Part shown: one piece after another, positions 11,701 to 23,436 of the stretch
How the letters are laid out: each line of letters begins with the position of its first letter
Numbering within the stretch: position 1 is the stretch's first letter
Assembly (NCBI GenBank): GCA_020055645.1
Contig: CM034547.1
Span: forward strand, 39,969,909-40,033,908
Reading direction: 5' to 3'
Length of the DNA stretch: 64,000 bases
Origin: Tomocerus qinae
Taxonomy: Eukaryota > Arthropoda > Collembola > Entomobryomorpha > Tomoceridae
The notes under the pieces: model-generated
Told to the model about the DNA's origin: nothing
Database searches by the model: none
What the model saw: the letters and a program-made list of their open reading frames with translations, nothing else
Program-made: the position numbers and the translations under genes

Positions 11701-13476
11701 ACTTAGAGTTATTCCCTGAGTATTTAATATGCAATTATAAATAACTCTTTTAAACAGCGACAGTTATAATATCTTTTGATGTTTCCACCCTGGATATCGA
11801 ATTCACATACAACAAAAAGTGTAAATGTACTCAGGCACGTAGTTAGAAAGGGCCGCCGGGGGCACGTCCCCCTAAATTTTAAGAAACAGAGAATTATTTT
11901 GTCTTTAAAGATTAAAAATCAAAAATCACCATCTCATCTTCATATTTTGCTGTACCCCCTTGTAAGGGGGGTACAATTTTACCAAGGCCTTGGTCAAATT
12001 CTTGAATCTTGAATACCCTTGTTTTAGAAAGAGCGACATTGACAAACAAGGCACGAAGATTGAAAACCACCATAATTATAGCATGTACATAGCACATGTA
12101 AACATGTTTATTCCTATAGCTAAATGTTGCTTGCCTGTTCTATACCGTGGAGGATTTCGTCTAAATGCGCTACGCGCAGTGTCTGACTAGCCAGTGGCCT
12201 AGTGGCTAAAATGGTTTTTAATCTGGCTAAAATTAAAACTCATGCAAATTTGACCAGGGCCATTTTAGCCCCATCAGGTCATTTTAGGCGGCTAAAATGG
12301 CCTCCTGGTTGGCCAAAATGTCAAAAAGCCGGCTAAATTTAAACACAGGCTATGCACAAGTCCATTTTACTTCAAAGCGGACACTTGAAGCAATGCGCCG
12401 CGCACACATGGATACATACATTTCAGTGTGCACAAATTACTGTCTGGGTTAATATGTCAGATGGTTGATTTAGATTGAGTTTGTATGTATTTTTGTATAG
12501 TCCCAAACGTCCCCTTGGATGTGACCCGTATTTAGTTGACATGTCGGGACGAATTTTTTAAGTCGACCAGGAAGATGGAAGATCTGTAGTATGTCTGTAC
12601 TTATTGAAGAAGTGTATCATAAAGGTAGTTGGTGAAAGTACTGAAAAAGATTTTGAGGAGCCATAGCTCAGAGACAGATTACGTGTATAAAGAAAGCAAA
12701 AGGACAAAATCGGAATGGAAATCCCATCAATAATTTTGGTATAATAATAATTGATGGGGAAATAGAAATTGATAGATGAAGAAGAGCTCAAAAATATCAA
12801 CATAACCTAACCCTAACATTTTAAATGAACCATTAAAAATGTTAACTTTTTGAAGTAATATCCATGCTTTCTTCATTTTTATACATTGTACCTATGAAGA
12901 CAAGCAGCATAAAAGGACCTTTTGGAAAAAAGGCTTTTGTATTCTAGATGGGAGTTCTAGACATGGTTCCGGGGTGCTATGTGCAATAATTTCATGTAAG
13001 TTCTGTTCTGTCTAGGTATTTACGGCAGTGTAGGTATTTATTATTATCCTACGGCACCGAAAGCCTTAGTTTTACTAAGAATTCTTGAAGGAACAAGGAA
13101 TGCATGCGTATAGCGTGCAGTGTGCCACTTGTCGAGACTGTAGCATGCAATTCCTTGTCAATGGTTGTATGTACCATGACTATTAGGTTAGTAGACTTAT
13201 GTATAGGTCGCAAGTGTTTGGAAAGTAAACTGAATTTATTTCAGCTGCAAATTGTCTTCACTCTCCCCGTGAAAGGGAATTACTCCAATCCAGATGAGAT
13301 TAGAAATTGTAAGCCCTGTGAGAGAGAGCCCACACTAAATTATTTTGGTCGTCTGGCTAACTGCACGCAACTCACTACTGTGACTTTCGTAAATGCTTTC
13401 ACTGCAACAGTATTATATTATAATCTCTATATAATAAACACAGAAGGAAAAAAACTTACCAATCTATCTATGTAAC
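8741..13476. other. gene-free stretch with repeat debris
   Basis: No supportable coding exon. A degenerate transposon-like fragment with a short C/G-rich segment lies near 11835-12000, similar in style to the end of the hAT MITE at 47640. At 12190-12350 several copies of a GGCTAAAATGG-type motif occur in both orientations, indicating an old foldback repeat. Confidence 0.45.
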
Positions 13477-14722
13477 TATGTATGTCTGGTAGGACAGCCT
13501 AGGGAACCTGCATATATTGCGTAACGCAAAATCCACTCCCCATGTGTAACGCAAATGCTGACTCCAACACTTTTGAGTACCTCCTCCTCCCATCAACTGC
13601 ACACGTAATATATGCATGTACCTTAGAAGCAAAAAAGCAAAATGCGCAAGACCAATTCCTCTAAACAACCGAAATGAGTCGTTTCATATTATTATAACAT
13701 CAAAACAATAATTGAAATTAACATAAGAAGGTTGAATGGTGGTGAATCGTGATTGGATGGAAATGATTAGCGAAAGGGGACATTTCGTAATGATCGTAAT
13801 GTGGCTTATTAAATAGCATTTGAAAACGTCTAATACAAATTGGTTATGCTATTTCAACAAATCTGATACATATTCACGTTTCATTTCATTTTTAAAAATA
13901 AATAAATACACTAAATAACATCCATTTCTAAAGAAAATGGATACAAATTTTGACAGGGACCTAAATTTTTTAACTTTAATCTGTAGCTGCTAAATTGTTT
14001 TTAAAAATCAAATTCAATTCTCTAAAATTTAATTGCAGCCGCGAACAATTTAGTTGATTTCGCCAAACTCGAATAGTTTTACTATTCGAATTTTTACATT
14101 TTCGAGAAGTAGAACTCACGAAAATGAAAATTACATACAATTTAAACCCTCAATAGTTGAACTTGTTTTCTCATGTTATATGTCTTCGCAATATTTTTTA
14201 GTAGAGCTGGGTTTACTTTTTTACTACCCTCTTGACTCTTGATTCTTTTGGCAGTTGGCTCACCTTTTTGTAGAATTAAATAATAGTGCTGGGTAACTAA
14301 CTTTTCTTAAAAAAATTAAAAAATATTTATTCATAAGTTGTACTCATAGAATTTGTACGTTTTTCCAAAATCCCAGGGGGAATCTTATTTTTCTGATTTA
14401 GCTTTTTGGTGACTTTTTGGAATTTTGTTTCAAAAATGGAGTCTTTCATTTTTCCCTGCATTGGAAGCTACGATGTACAGTTAATATTTTGGTTTAGGAA
14501 ATTCCTTTTTATCAGGAAGTTGGGGCTGCAGCTGATTTATCCACCACTATAGAGGTTAAAGTATTTTAATTTAAATATACTTTGTATTTACAAAGTTAAC
14601 AAAATAACCTATTGGTATGTTTTCGAAATTGTTTTTATTACTGTGAAGAAGGGTATAGCCTGCTAGCTGCTGAATTTCTCTTGAGTGCTAGATTTGCCCT
14701 TTAGCTGGGTTCACTAGTAAGG
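13477..14722. repeat. dispersed repeat, long copy
   Basis: About 80-90% similar to 52825-53665 across the parts that align, from CCTAGGGAACCTGCATATAT on the left to CTAGCTGGGTTCACTAGTAA-type sequence on the right. This copy carries about 330 bases (roughly 13870-14190) and a further 80 bases (14590-14670) missing from the other. No coding capacity and no clear terminal inverted repeats, so the class is unknown. Confidence 0.85.
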
Positions 14723-16099
14723 TATATATACTTAAAAGGATCCAAATCAGGCCAAGTTTACACTACTACATCTTAACTGTACATGCATACTCCTAAAGCT
14801 AAGACAAATGCACAAAACAATAATGTCTTCAAACAACAAAGAAATGAGTAAACTAATGCGTCTTACTACAATTAAATGAGTATTTGTGCCCAATGCAATC
14901 AAAATAGTAAAACCTTTCTCAAACCATGGATTATAGGGAAAGCAAAATGAGTTAGAAAATAAACATCGACATTCTGTAGACTATCCATTTCAAGTCAAAA
15001 GTAGTATTTGCACTCGATATTTCGTTTACACTCCAACTCAATAGAAAACGACGGCGAAAGTTTAGTGTTGTTAGTGTACATAAATAGACCGAGTGAGCGA
15101 ATGCTGTATACAGGGTGATTACAAAAACACACACCAAGCTCACCATGTAGAATGAAATCTTCATCCAGTCCCAGGGCGCAGTCAGAAAACATTTCGGGAG
15201 GGACCCGACAAAATAAAAGTAATAATATATACATTTTCGCACGAAGCGCGAAAAATTTTGCGTGTTAAGCCGAAAATTCCTCCCTCACTGCAGCTCTGTC
15301 CACTGTCCAGTCCATTGATAACAGCTAATTTTAAACTAAATAATATTATTTACAATATAATAATACGTTACAATAAGTGATGACAAGCATTAAAATTGGA
15401 CAGTTTTCCTAAAAACCTCTAAAAATCTTGACTTAAAATTCAGTAAATACTACGTTCACTTTAACTTCCCATTAATTTGTAGTCTGTAAATACAAACATC
15501 CGATAATCCCGTGTATGGTATAAATAAAGGGAGAAATGGTAATGGTACATGAAAAGAGAAAGTTTATAAAGGTTTATTATAAGATGACCCTGTAGGAAGG
15601 AAGGTTTTGAATGTGTGGACGAACAAAGGTAGAGAAGAAGTATTTCGGAGGCAGAGAATAGAAATGGTGAATGTTATTTATATTGTATTGTAGAGAGTGT
15701 AGTATAGAAAGTAGAGTGTAGTGGCATGGCCGTAGTGGCGACGGGAAGTAGCGATTGCTTTCTCTCAGTATCCAATTTGCTCTCAAGTCTCCTTCCAAAT
15801 CCCCAACTGACTGCGGATTCACTGATATTTTATTTACTCTCTTTGACTAGTACACACATACATCTACGAGACACTACAAAATACACAATTTATGTACTCC
15901 TCCCCTTCCCTATATACAATCCACTACAAAGCAATAATATATTGTATTAGGTACATTTTTAGACCTTTCTGTTCGATCTGCTTCTAAATTGCTTATTCCA
16001 CTTACACACTGTCTTATTATTTACTGACTACATTTCAACATGTTTCACATGCACGTATCTCTTTTGGTATTCAGATTAGAATGCGTCTTTACTATACAA
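14723..16099. other. gene-free stretch
   Basis: No supportable exon. At about 15108-15125 the sequence TATACAGGGTGATTAC looks like a solitary Tc1/mariner-type terminus, and GCACGAAGCGCGAAAAATT near 15240 resembles the GC-rich palindromic motif inside the MITEs at 40.5 and 47.7 kb, so an old DNA transposon probably ends here. Confidence 0.45.
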
Positions 16100-16105
16100 T
16101 TTATT
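16100..16105 (-). terminator. poly(A) signal of the LRGUK-like gene
   Basis: AATAAA on the minus strand, about 20 bases past the stop codon at 16124. Confidence 0.55.
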
Positions 16106-16123
16106 TGTTTTTAAATAAGTCCG

Positions 16124-19100
16124 TTAGCCATTCAAAGATTTCGGGTTTTTGAATTTGGTTGGATGATGTGGACGAGGTAGAATTGGTTGCAAAAAGTCCA
16201 CAGGGCAACGTTTCTTTTCAGTGAAAAGATGAGAGCATGGATCAACTTTCTGACAACACACACGCTCGTTCCCAACCAAAGAGTCCAGCCCTCTGACCCA
16301 GGAAGTTGAACAATTTCGATAATGGTCCAATCTGTGCTCTAAAAACATTTTGGCGTCTTTCGTGTTCATTCCTCCAAAAGAGAAACTTTTCTGGAGTTCG
16401 GGTGAAGCAAGAGTTTCACTATAGTTGCGGATGCACTCTTCCGTCAATTTCTCCAACAAGTCAAAACTCTGACAAATATTATTGGTGTCCAGTACGAAAT
16501 GAAAAAACCCGGGATTTTCTTGGTGAAATTCTTCATACTTCTCTCTAGTTTTGATTATAGACTCAGCTAAAGCGTCTCGGTGTTTAAATTTGTGATGTTC
16601 GAGGTCTGTGATTTCTCGGCATGTCTTATCAACTACCTCCTGCAATCCACCGTCACTTCCCTCATCGCCATCCTCATCCCCTCCGGAATTATCAATTGTC
16701 ATGTCCAGTACATCCTGAGTACTCATCAGAGCGTAGGCCTTTTCCAGCTTGTCTTCTAATTTAACCATGTCTTCGATTTTCGATTCTCCATCATCGTAAA
16801 CCCCATCAACACCCTCCATATCTTCATCTCCTTCTTCCAGCTCCGGAAATATCTCCCCATCCTCCCCATCGTATTCATCACCATCTATCATTCAGAACAC
16901 AATTCCTTTAATTTAATTGTGCCTTAAATGAGTGGTGAAAGTGCTAGGAACTACTTTCCCCGAATACTGTATGCTTAATTCCTAATAAACTAGATGACAA
17001 TATGAGTATATACATATACCAGAAGCCAAATAACATACCATTATGATTGTAAATCATTTTTTGTGTACAATGCATGATACAATTTACACATTTTCAGTTT
17101 AGAGTCTAGAGTTGACCCACAGGGATCAACTAATATAGTATTTTTGCATAATTCAATCAAATGAATGATGAACCAATAACTATCATGATCATTTATGCGG
17201 TAATACCAGAAAATATAATTAATGATGATATCACGATGAAAATAAATCTTACACAAAGACTGAAATTTCTCCGAAAGCACGATTCCCAAATCATCTTCAA
17301 AATGACTACTTGCTCTGTGTTTAGTGACTTTCGTAAATAATACTTCAAGTTCATTGGTTGGAGGAGCAGCCAGGTCTTCAAAGCTTGAACAAAGACAAGT
17401 ATTAGATTCTTTTTCATCACCCAACACAGCAGCAAATGCTCTGTTTCTTTCTTTACGTCGCTTGACCTCAGACTCTAATTCTTCAATCACACATTCAGGA
17501 ACTTCTCCGCTTTGTAAGAGTTTTTTCAAAACATCTCTGTCCTCGATGCATTTTACTTGCTTTAATAATTGGATCAACTCTTCAGGAGAAAACTCACTCT
17601 CTTTGGTGTCTTCTTCTTCCACTTCTTCGTCCTCTTCCTCGTCCTCTTCTTCAGACTCATTCGTTTCCCCTTCAACTTCTACCATTTCACCTGGAATATA
17701 TTAATTATGCCCATAGATTCAAATAGTTCAACTAAAAGTGGTATATTATGCTGATATTAATTATTTATTATCATTTTTGAAATTATGTTAATTTATTAAT
17801 ACCTGATGACTCATTGCTGAAAGCATTTTCTCCAGAAGTTTCATTGCTCTCCCCGGATGTATTTTCTCTTGATTCGCCCGACGTTTCTTCGCCAGTTTCT
17901 TCCTCTTCATCCTCGTCAGCATCTACAGGACTATCATCTCTCAAAACCAACATCCGATAATTGTCAAAGAAATCTTTGTACTCTTCTTCTTTATCTGCCA
18001 TTGGCGATATTTCATGCACGATTTTGAAATGCTCTGGAATGAAAGTTCGTTGAGGGAATACTTCTAAAATTTTGAGCCGTATTTCTTCACTCAGTGGCTT
18101 ATCAGTATGTTTTTTAACAATCAGAAAAAATGTTTTATCTGAATCAAAATTTTCCAAAACATTGCTCTCCAACTCTTCTGGTTGCCATTCTATTTTTTCT
18201 TCTGTAGTCGAATCTTTTGACGGAATATTCATAAGAAATTCAGTTTTTTTAGAAATCTTTTTCATTTTTTTCTTCTTTGGATAATAGAGCAGTTCTTCCC
18301 TTCGTTTTCTAGCCTCTTCTGATATTTCTACTTCAGAACGCTGCACAATATTTGTATATAAAGTATTTAAATATTACAATTATTAAACAACATGAAAATG
18401 CACATTTACTCTTTTGTGTGATATAAATTGTTTACAGATGGTTCTTCATCATTTCCTTCTTTCTCACTGGCCTTGTCGATGCTGATGTTGGTACTGGATT
18501 TTTCTTCATCTGGTTCTACTTCAACTTTTGTTCTGATAAATGCCATACTCTTGTTCTTACGATTTTTATTTAATTTAAAGACGGGCTCTCCGTCATTGTC
18601 CTAAATTAATTACAGAAATAATTATCATTCTAGACTCTGGATCTGGACTGAAATTGATTTCATTTCATTGAAATTTCATTCTATTTCTTTTTAATATTTT
18701 CTTCTTTCTGCAATAAAAACTGTAATATTCCTACACAACTCCATTCCTCTAATATTTACCATACCTGTATAAACTTGATGATCTACACTTTAATTAGATA
18801 CTTTAATTACCTCAGAATCCAGGTCCGGACCTGTTTTAAAAATTGTAAATCATTTTACTTTTATCATAGAGTTTAACGAATACTTATAATTAGCTACAAA
18901 TCTAACTATACCGTTAAACACCATCTTTTTAGAAGAAGTTTTGGTATTATAATCTAATTCAGCGTCTATTTCAAAATGTGCTGGCTTTAGAATTGAATGC
19001 GATGGATTAAATTCCAAAAATGGATCGTGTTGTGCTTCAGTGCTAACTCCACTTGCTAAAGATCAAAAGGATTCATATCAATAAATACATTTAAAGAAAA

Positions 19101-22100
19101 AAATGAAAAGTTCAGACTTTCAATTATATTACGTTTATTTTCAAAGTGAACGACATGTTCAGGATGAATATCCACAATTTCGGACTCATCACTCCCCTGA
19201 GTATCTGGCGGATGTTGAGCAACAAATTCGGGTTCTCGGGAAGGCAGAACTAAGATTAATTTTGGTCTCATTTTCCATTTTCTTATAGAAATAGCAATTC
19301 CTAATGGGACAGTGGCTACCAAAACAGAATTTCTTTCGACTGCTCTTGATATCTAAATAATAAAATAATATACATGAATTACTACGTTAAATCTTTATGC
19401 CTTTGCTACCACCACTTATGTCTCCCAAATGTATTTAAAAATTGGAATAAATAGGATAGGAATAAATCAATATTATAAAAAAAATTTAACACCTGAGATG
19501 TTGAAAATCCACAGATTCGTCCTAGAATGTGACTTGTAGATAGAAAGTCCCCCCTGTTCTTCATTTCAGCAAATGCTTCTACAGTAACTGGAATATCCAA
19601 ATTGCTACCTTCAAGCATGGCGGCTGTTGAATGAACTCCTCTGTACATTTGTAAGAATAAAGTTTTTGGTAATAGTAAAATATTCATAAATATTGACTGA
19701 TTGATATATTAATGGTCCCTAAGGGGTTTCCGTCCGCCCATGGAACCAAACCTTGATAAATTAAATGAAAAAAATCTCCTGACTCTAAATAGGCATAAGT
19801 ATTAAAATAGTAGTTGCCGTCAGATAAATACCCAAGATGAATAGCATGGCGAAATTTTTCCTTGAGGAGCAAAGCCAATTTGTGACATTCACTTTTAGGG
19901 GTACCGACGAGAAGGATAACTGGTGGAAATGGACGGATTTCCAGAAATGTTTCGAACATAGAATTGGCTGGTTGGCATGCACGATCTGCCAAAGTATTTG
20001 TGTGATCCTCACAGGACAACTTGAAAAACGATGGCTCAAATATATTCTTCGCGTTCCTCTAATAGACAGAAAATCATTTCTTTAACAATTATGTTCTTTT
20101 ATTTTTGCCTGATTTGAAGTAATTTATAACTTTAAATTTACAAGCTATGTAAACTTAGCGTTTTTAGGCTTTTATATAGAAACGCCGGAGCTTATTATAG
20201 TATACTACATTTCAATCGATCCGCATTTACATCTAGTCAAGAGGTCAAAATGAATTAACTTGAAATGAAATTCAACTGTCTTTAGGAAATCAAACATAAC
20301 TATCAAGAACAATTTAGAAAATTTTTTTTGTACCACCTTTTCTCATATTCCTAGAGAGATATCGCGGAGAGGAGTTTCGCCCGATAGCTACAAAAATCAC
20401 TTTTAATTGTACTACTTCTTTCACACCCTAAAATTCTCCCTCCCAGTTTCTTCTAATTTAGGGAAATACCAAAATTTGGCTACTTTGGTATTGCCACTTT
20501 GGCCCCACGATAATAAATCTTAATATTGAACCGGAGCTGGAAAACAAATACTTTGTCGTATATTACAGCGCGACCTTAAAGCATTCGTTGGGAATCCCGA
20601 ATCGGATTGGTTGAAATTTGAAATTCAACACACCATTACATAAAATATTATACTCATACTAAACTCAATACCATTTCTTCCACTGTGACTTTCTCGCCGT
20701 CTAGTAGCAGTAGTTGAGGTATAATATGGATAAACATGAGACGAGAATATTCCAAGTCAGCAATTTTATTATGGTGAATCCAAAGACAATGAAGATACAA
20801 GAAACATTTTAAATTGTCCAATTCTGAAAGATCTACAATTTTGTTGCCTAAAAGAATTCATTAATAGTATTCAACGGTTTTCAATTTTACGCTAAAATAA
20901 TAATCAGACTTGAAATCGAAATTTAAAGTGCATTGAACGTTCATAAAAATGCTCTCTTACGTTCTAAATGTAACTCCACAATATTTCCAAAATGTTTAAG
21001 TCCTCCAATTTCACATAATTGATTTCTGGCGAGATTTAAGCTTGAAATATTTGAGCACTTTTCAAAACCGCTAACAGTATTGGTCAAGCAATTCGCTTTC
21101 TACAAATTTCCACCAAAATTTTAAGTTACCGAAAGTGAAATTAGTGACTATAATATTGAATTCGTTCCTTACCAAATTAAGAATGAGTAAATTGGGACAA
21201 TTCAAATCAATCCTAGAAATCATGTTGTGCGAGAGATTCAGACTTTTCAAGTATACCATGTGTTGAAATCCAAAAATTTCTGTAATAGAATTGTCTGTAA
21301 CGAAAAATGTCTCATTAAAATGTCTAAATTATTTTTAATCCAAATAATTATTATAGCATTAAAATTTAATTATTACAAGATAAATTAATATCCGTCAATG
21401 ACCAAAAGGGTCGTAGATTTAGAATTTTAGAGATGCAGTTTTTCGAAAAATCCACTTCTTTGAGACCTATCGGAATGGGGCAAATGTCCAAGAATTTGTC
21501 AATATCATTCGAAGAAGCATTAATTCTTTGCAAATATTGCATTACACCCAGCCCTCGAACACCTTAAAATAAAAGTATCAATGAAACTATATGAAGGGGT
21601 TTTAACGTAACGAGTTAAAATCTTGGTAAATAATTGGAAATACATTTTAGATAGTTCCCCGAAATATCGATTTCTGTCAGATTAGTGAAATTAGTTATAG
21701 CTCCCAACTCAGTAAGACCCTTTCTAGGTAGAAGGAGTTTATTATATGGTTTGTTCCAATTTGTTAACTTTGAATATCCTTTCTGTAAACATAAAATGGG
21801 TCATAGTAAAAAATCTATTTGGTTGTGTTATCAGAGTTTTCATACACTATTAGAACCTATAGACCGCAGCCAGGGAGGTACCGTAAAACTTACCCCCATA
21901 AAGTAGTCGCAAAAAACCGCAAAAAATAGTGAAGCTGGTGATCTTTTTTGTCGGGGCCCCCCTCCCCAACCACCCGAATTATTTTTCTGGCTGCGGCCTT
22001 GAACAAAAATTAACCCGGTCGGAAATTGAAATTAATGTAATTCAATTAATCGCACTCTCTGACAAAATTACCCACCGAAATCACAAAATTAAATCACAAG

Positions 22101-22618
22101 TGTTAATTGCTCTCGCTCGAATACGCATTTAATATAAACTATATTTTCAACATGAAGCATGATCGGTTTACCTGAATATCTTCGCAAGTTAACGCCGTGG
22201 GTTTCTGGAACTTGCGTTTGGGTAAATGCTTGAATTGATTAGTGTCATTTTGGCCTTGGGTGTCAATAATTGTACAACTACTATTTCCACCGGAAGATGC
22301 CAAAGATACATATTCAGGTGTTCCTAATCCCCCGCCGATATCATTGATGATATTTCCATAATCGTCAATATAAAACACGGCCTGTGTTTTAGAAGCATTT
22401 GAGGCCCAGTAATCAACGGTATTATAATAAGCATTATCGTTCTCGCCATCCCACTCTTCATAATACGAATACAGTGGTTCATTAGTTACGTAATATTCTA
22501 TTTCCTCTTCTTCTTCGTCATTTAACACTTCGTCTGCTTCGAATGTCTGTTGAATCGGCTCCTCTCGATGTGCACATGTAAAAAGAAAGTCTTCAAGATC
22601 AATTGCTTGACCAGACAT
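16124..22618 (-). CDS. LRGUK-like: leucine-rich repeats plus degenerate guanylate kinase domain
   Basis: Fifteen exons (minus): 22618-22172, 21782-21645, 21562-21377, 21294-21173, 21099-20961, 20847-20672, 20058-19698, 19638-19493, 19352-19133, 19055-18912, 18830-18811, 18600-18436, 18340-17803, 17690-17253, 16884-16124; about 1,333 residues if one base is restored at exon 2. Residues 1-149 are acidic; ~165-400 are leucine-rich repeats (e.g. LTDINLSYNSI, LKSLNLSHNMI) ending in a cap-like LLLLDGEKVTVEE. Then comes guanylate-kinase-like sequence: a P-loop equivalent VGTPKSECHK without the GK(S/T), a strand-helix ISIRKWKMRPKLILVLPS, and far downstream NPGFFHFVLDTNNI resembling the domain's last strand. 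Between the last two lie nearly 600 mostly acidic residues. LRGUK serves sperm head and tail assembly in mammals; a structural, non-kinase role is inferred. The 59-nt intron between exons 7 and 8 is the least certain join. Confidence 0.68.
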
Positions 22619-23436
22619 CTTGTAGTCACATAAAATTAAAATTTTCTTCTGACACAAAGGAAGTAAGCAATGGAATTTTTAATTCTTGGGAACGTTTCGA
22701 AAATGCAATCACGCTCCCCATGCGTATGAATGAATTGAAAGTCAAAATATCAAAATTTATCGTATAGCATCAGCATAGCATCAACGAACCTAGAATAAAA
22801 TCCTCTTGAGAAACTGCATGAGAATCTCCCGAGAAACAAAACAACTAAAGCAAGTTAGAGTCAGACAAAAACATCAATATTTTTCCGTTTCAGACAATTT
22901 TGATAGAAAATGGAACTGATTTTTTTTCGAGGGCCGCCGGAAGTCACTATATTCATCATCGTTGCCAAGCCTCGAGGTGAGGGTGACGTGGACGTGACGA
23001 CGCGACGGCCTTTAAAAATTTTGAAAAATCTCCTGATGGGCCATGGGGGCTATGGGTATAAAACCCGCGATAAGTAAAAATAGGACTACTATATACCAGT
23101 AGTGTAGTTGATTCAAATGTATTTGCGGGGTTGTAAATTGATGAGGTGTAATAATAATGTGTAATTTGTGTAAGTGCAAAAGGTGCAACAGTTAATTTTC
23201 TTTCCCGGCAACGGCGACCCTTCTTGAAGGCAAAACTGGGTCACCGGACTGAAGGACAGAATTTACAGAAATCAATATAAAAATAGGTAAATCACTGTAA
23301 AAATGATTTGGGCATATAAAAAGAGGATGTTAAAAGTACTTACATTTGTTAATAGACTATTTTTTCTTAGCTCATGACTTTGATGTTTTTGCTGAACTTA
23401 ATTGAGAAATAACATACATTACATTTCAGTAAGGAT
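22619..23436. promoter_or_regulatory. divergent upstream region between the LRGUK-like gene and ALG8
   Basis: About 820 bases separate the two divergent start codons, so it should hold both promoters. A relatively GC-rich, CpG-containing segment at about 22930-23020 stands out from the AT-rich surroundings and includes two TGACG-type bZIP half sites. No TATA box is obvious next to either start. Confidence 0.55.
22984..22991 (+). promoter_or_regulatory. possible UPRE / bZIP site
   Basis: TGACGTGG, the core of the unfolded-protein-response element bound by XBP1/ATF6 in animals, lies about 450 bases upstream of the ALG8 start in the GC-rich patch. A second ACGTGACG follows directly. An eight-base match is weak evidence by itself; the context (an ER glycosylation gene) makes it worth noting. 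Confidence 0.35.

Noticed and set aside
17324-17704. Serine-rich plus-strand open frame of 126 codons
   Set aside because: It is antisense to the acidic, Glu-rich exon of the LRGUK-like gene; poly-Glu codons read backwards as Ser-rich runs.
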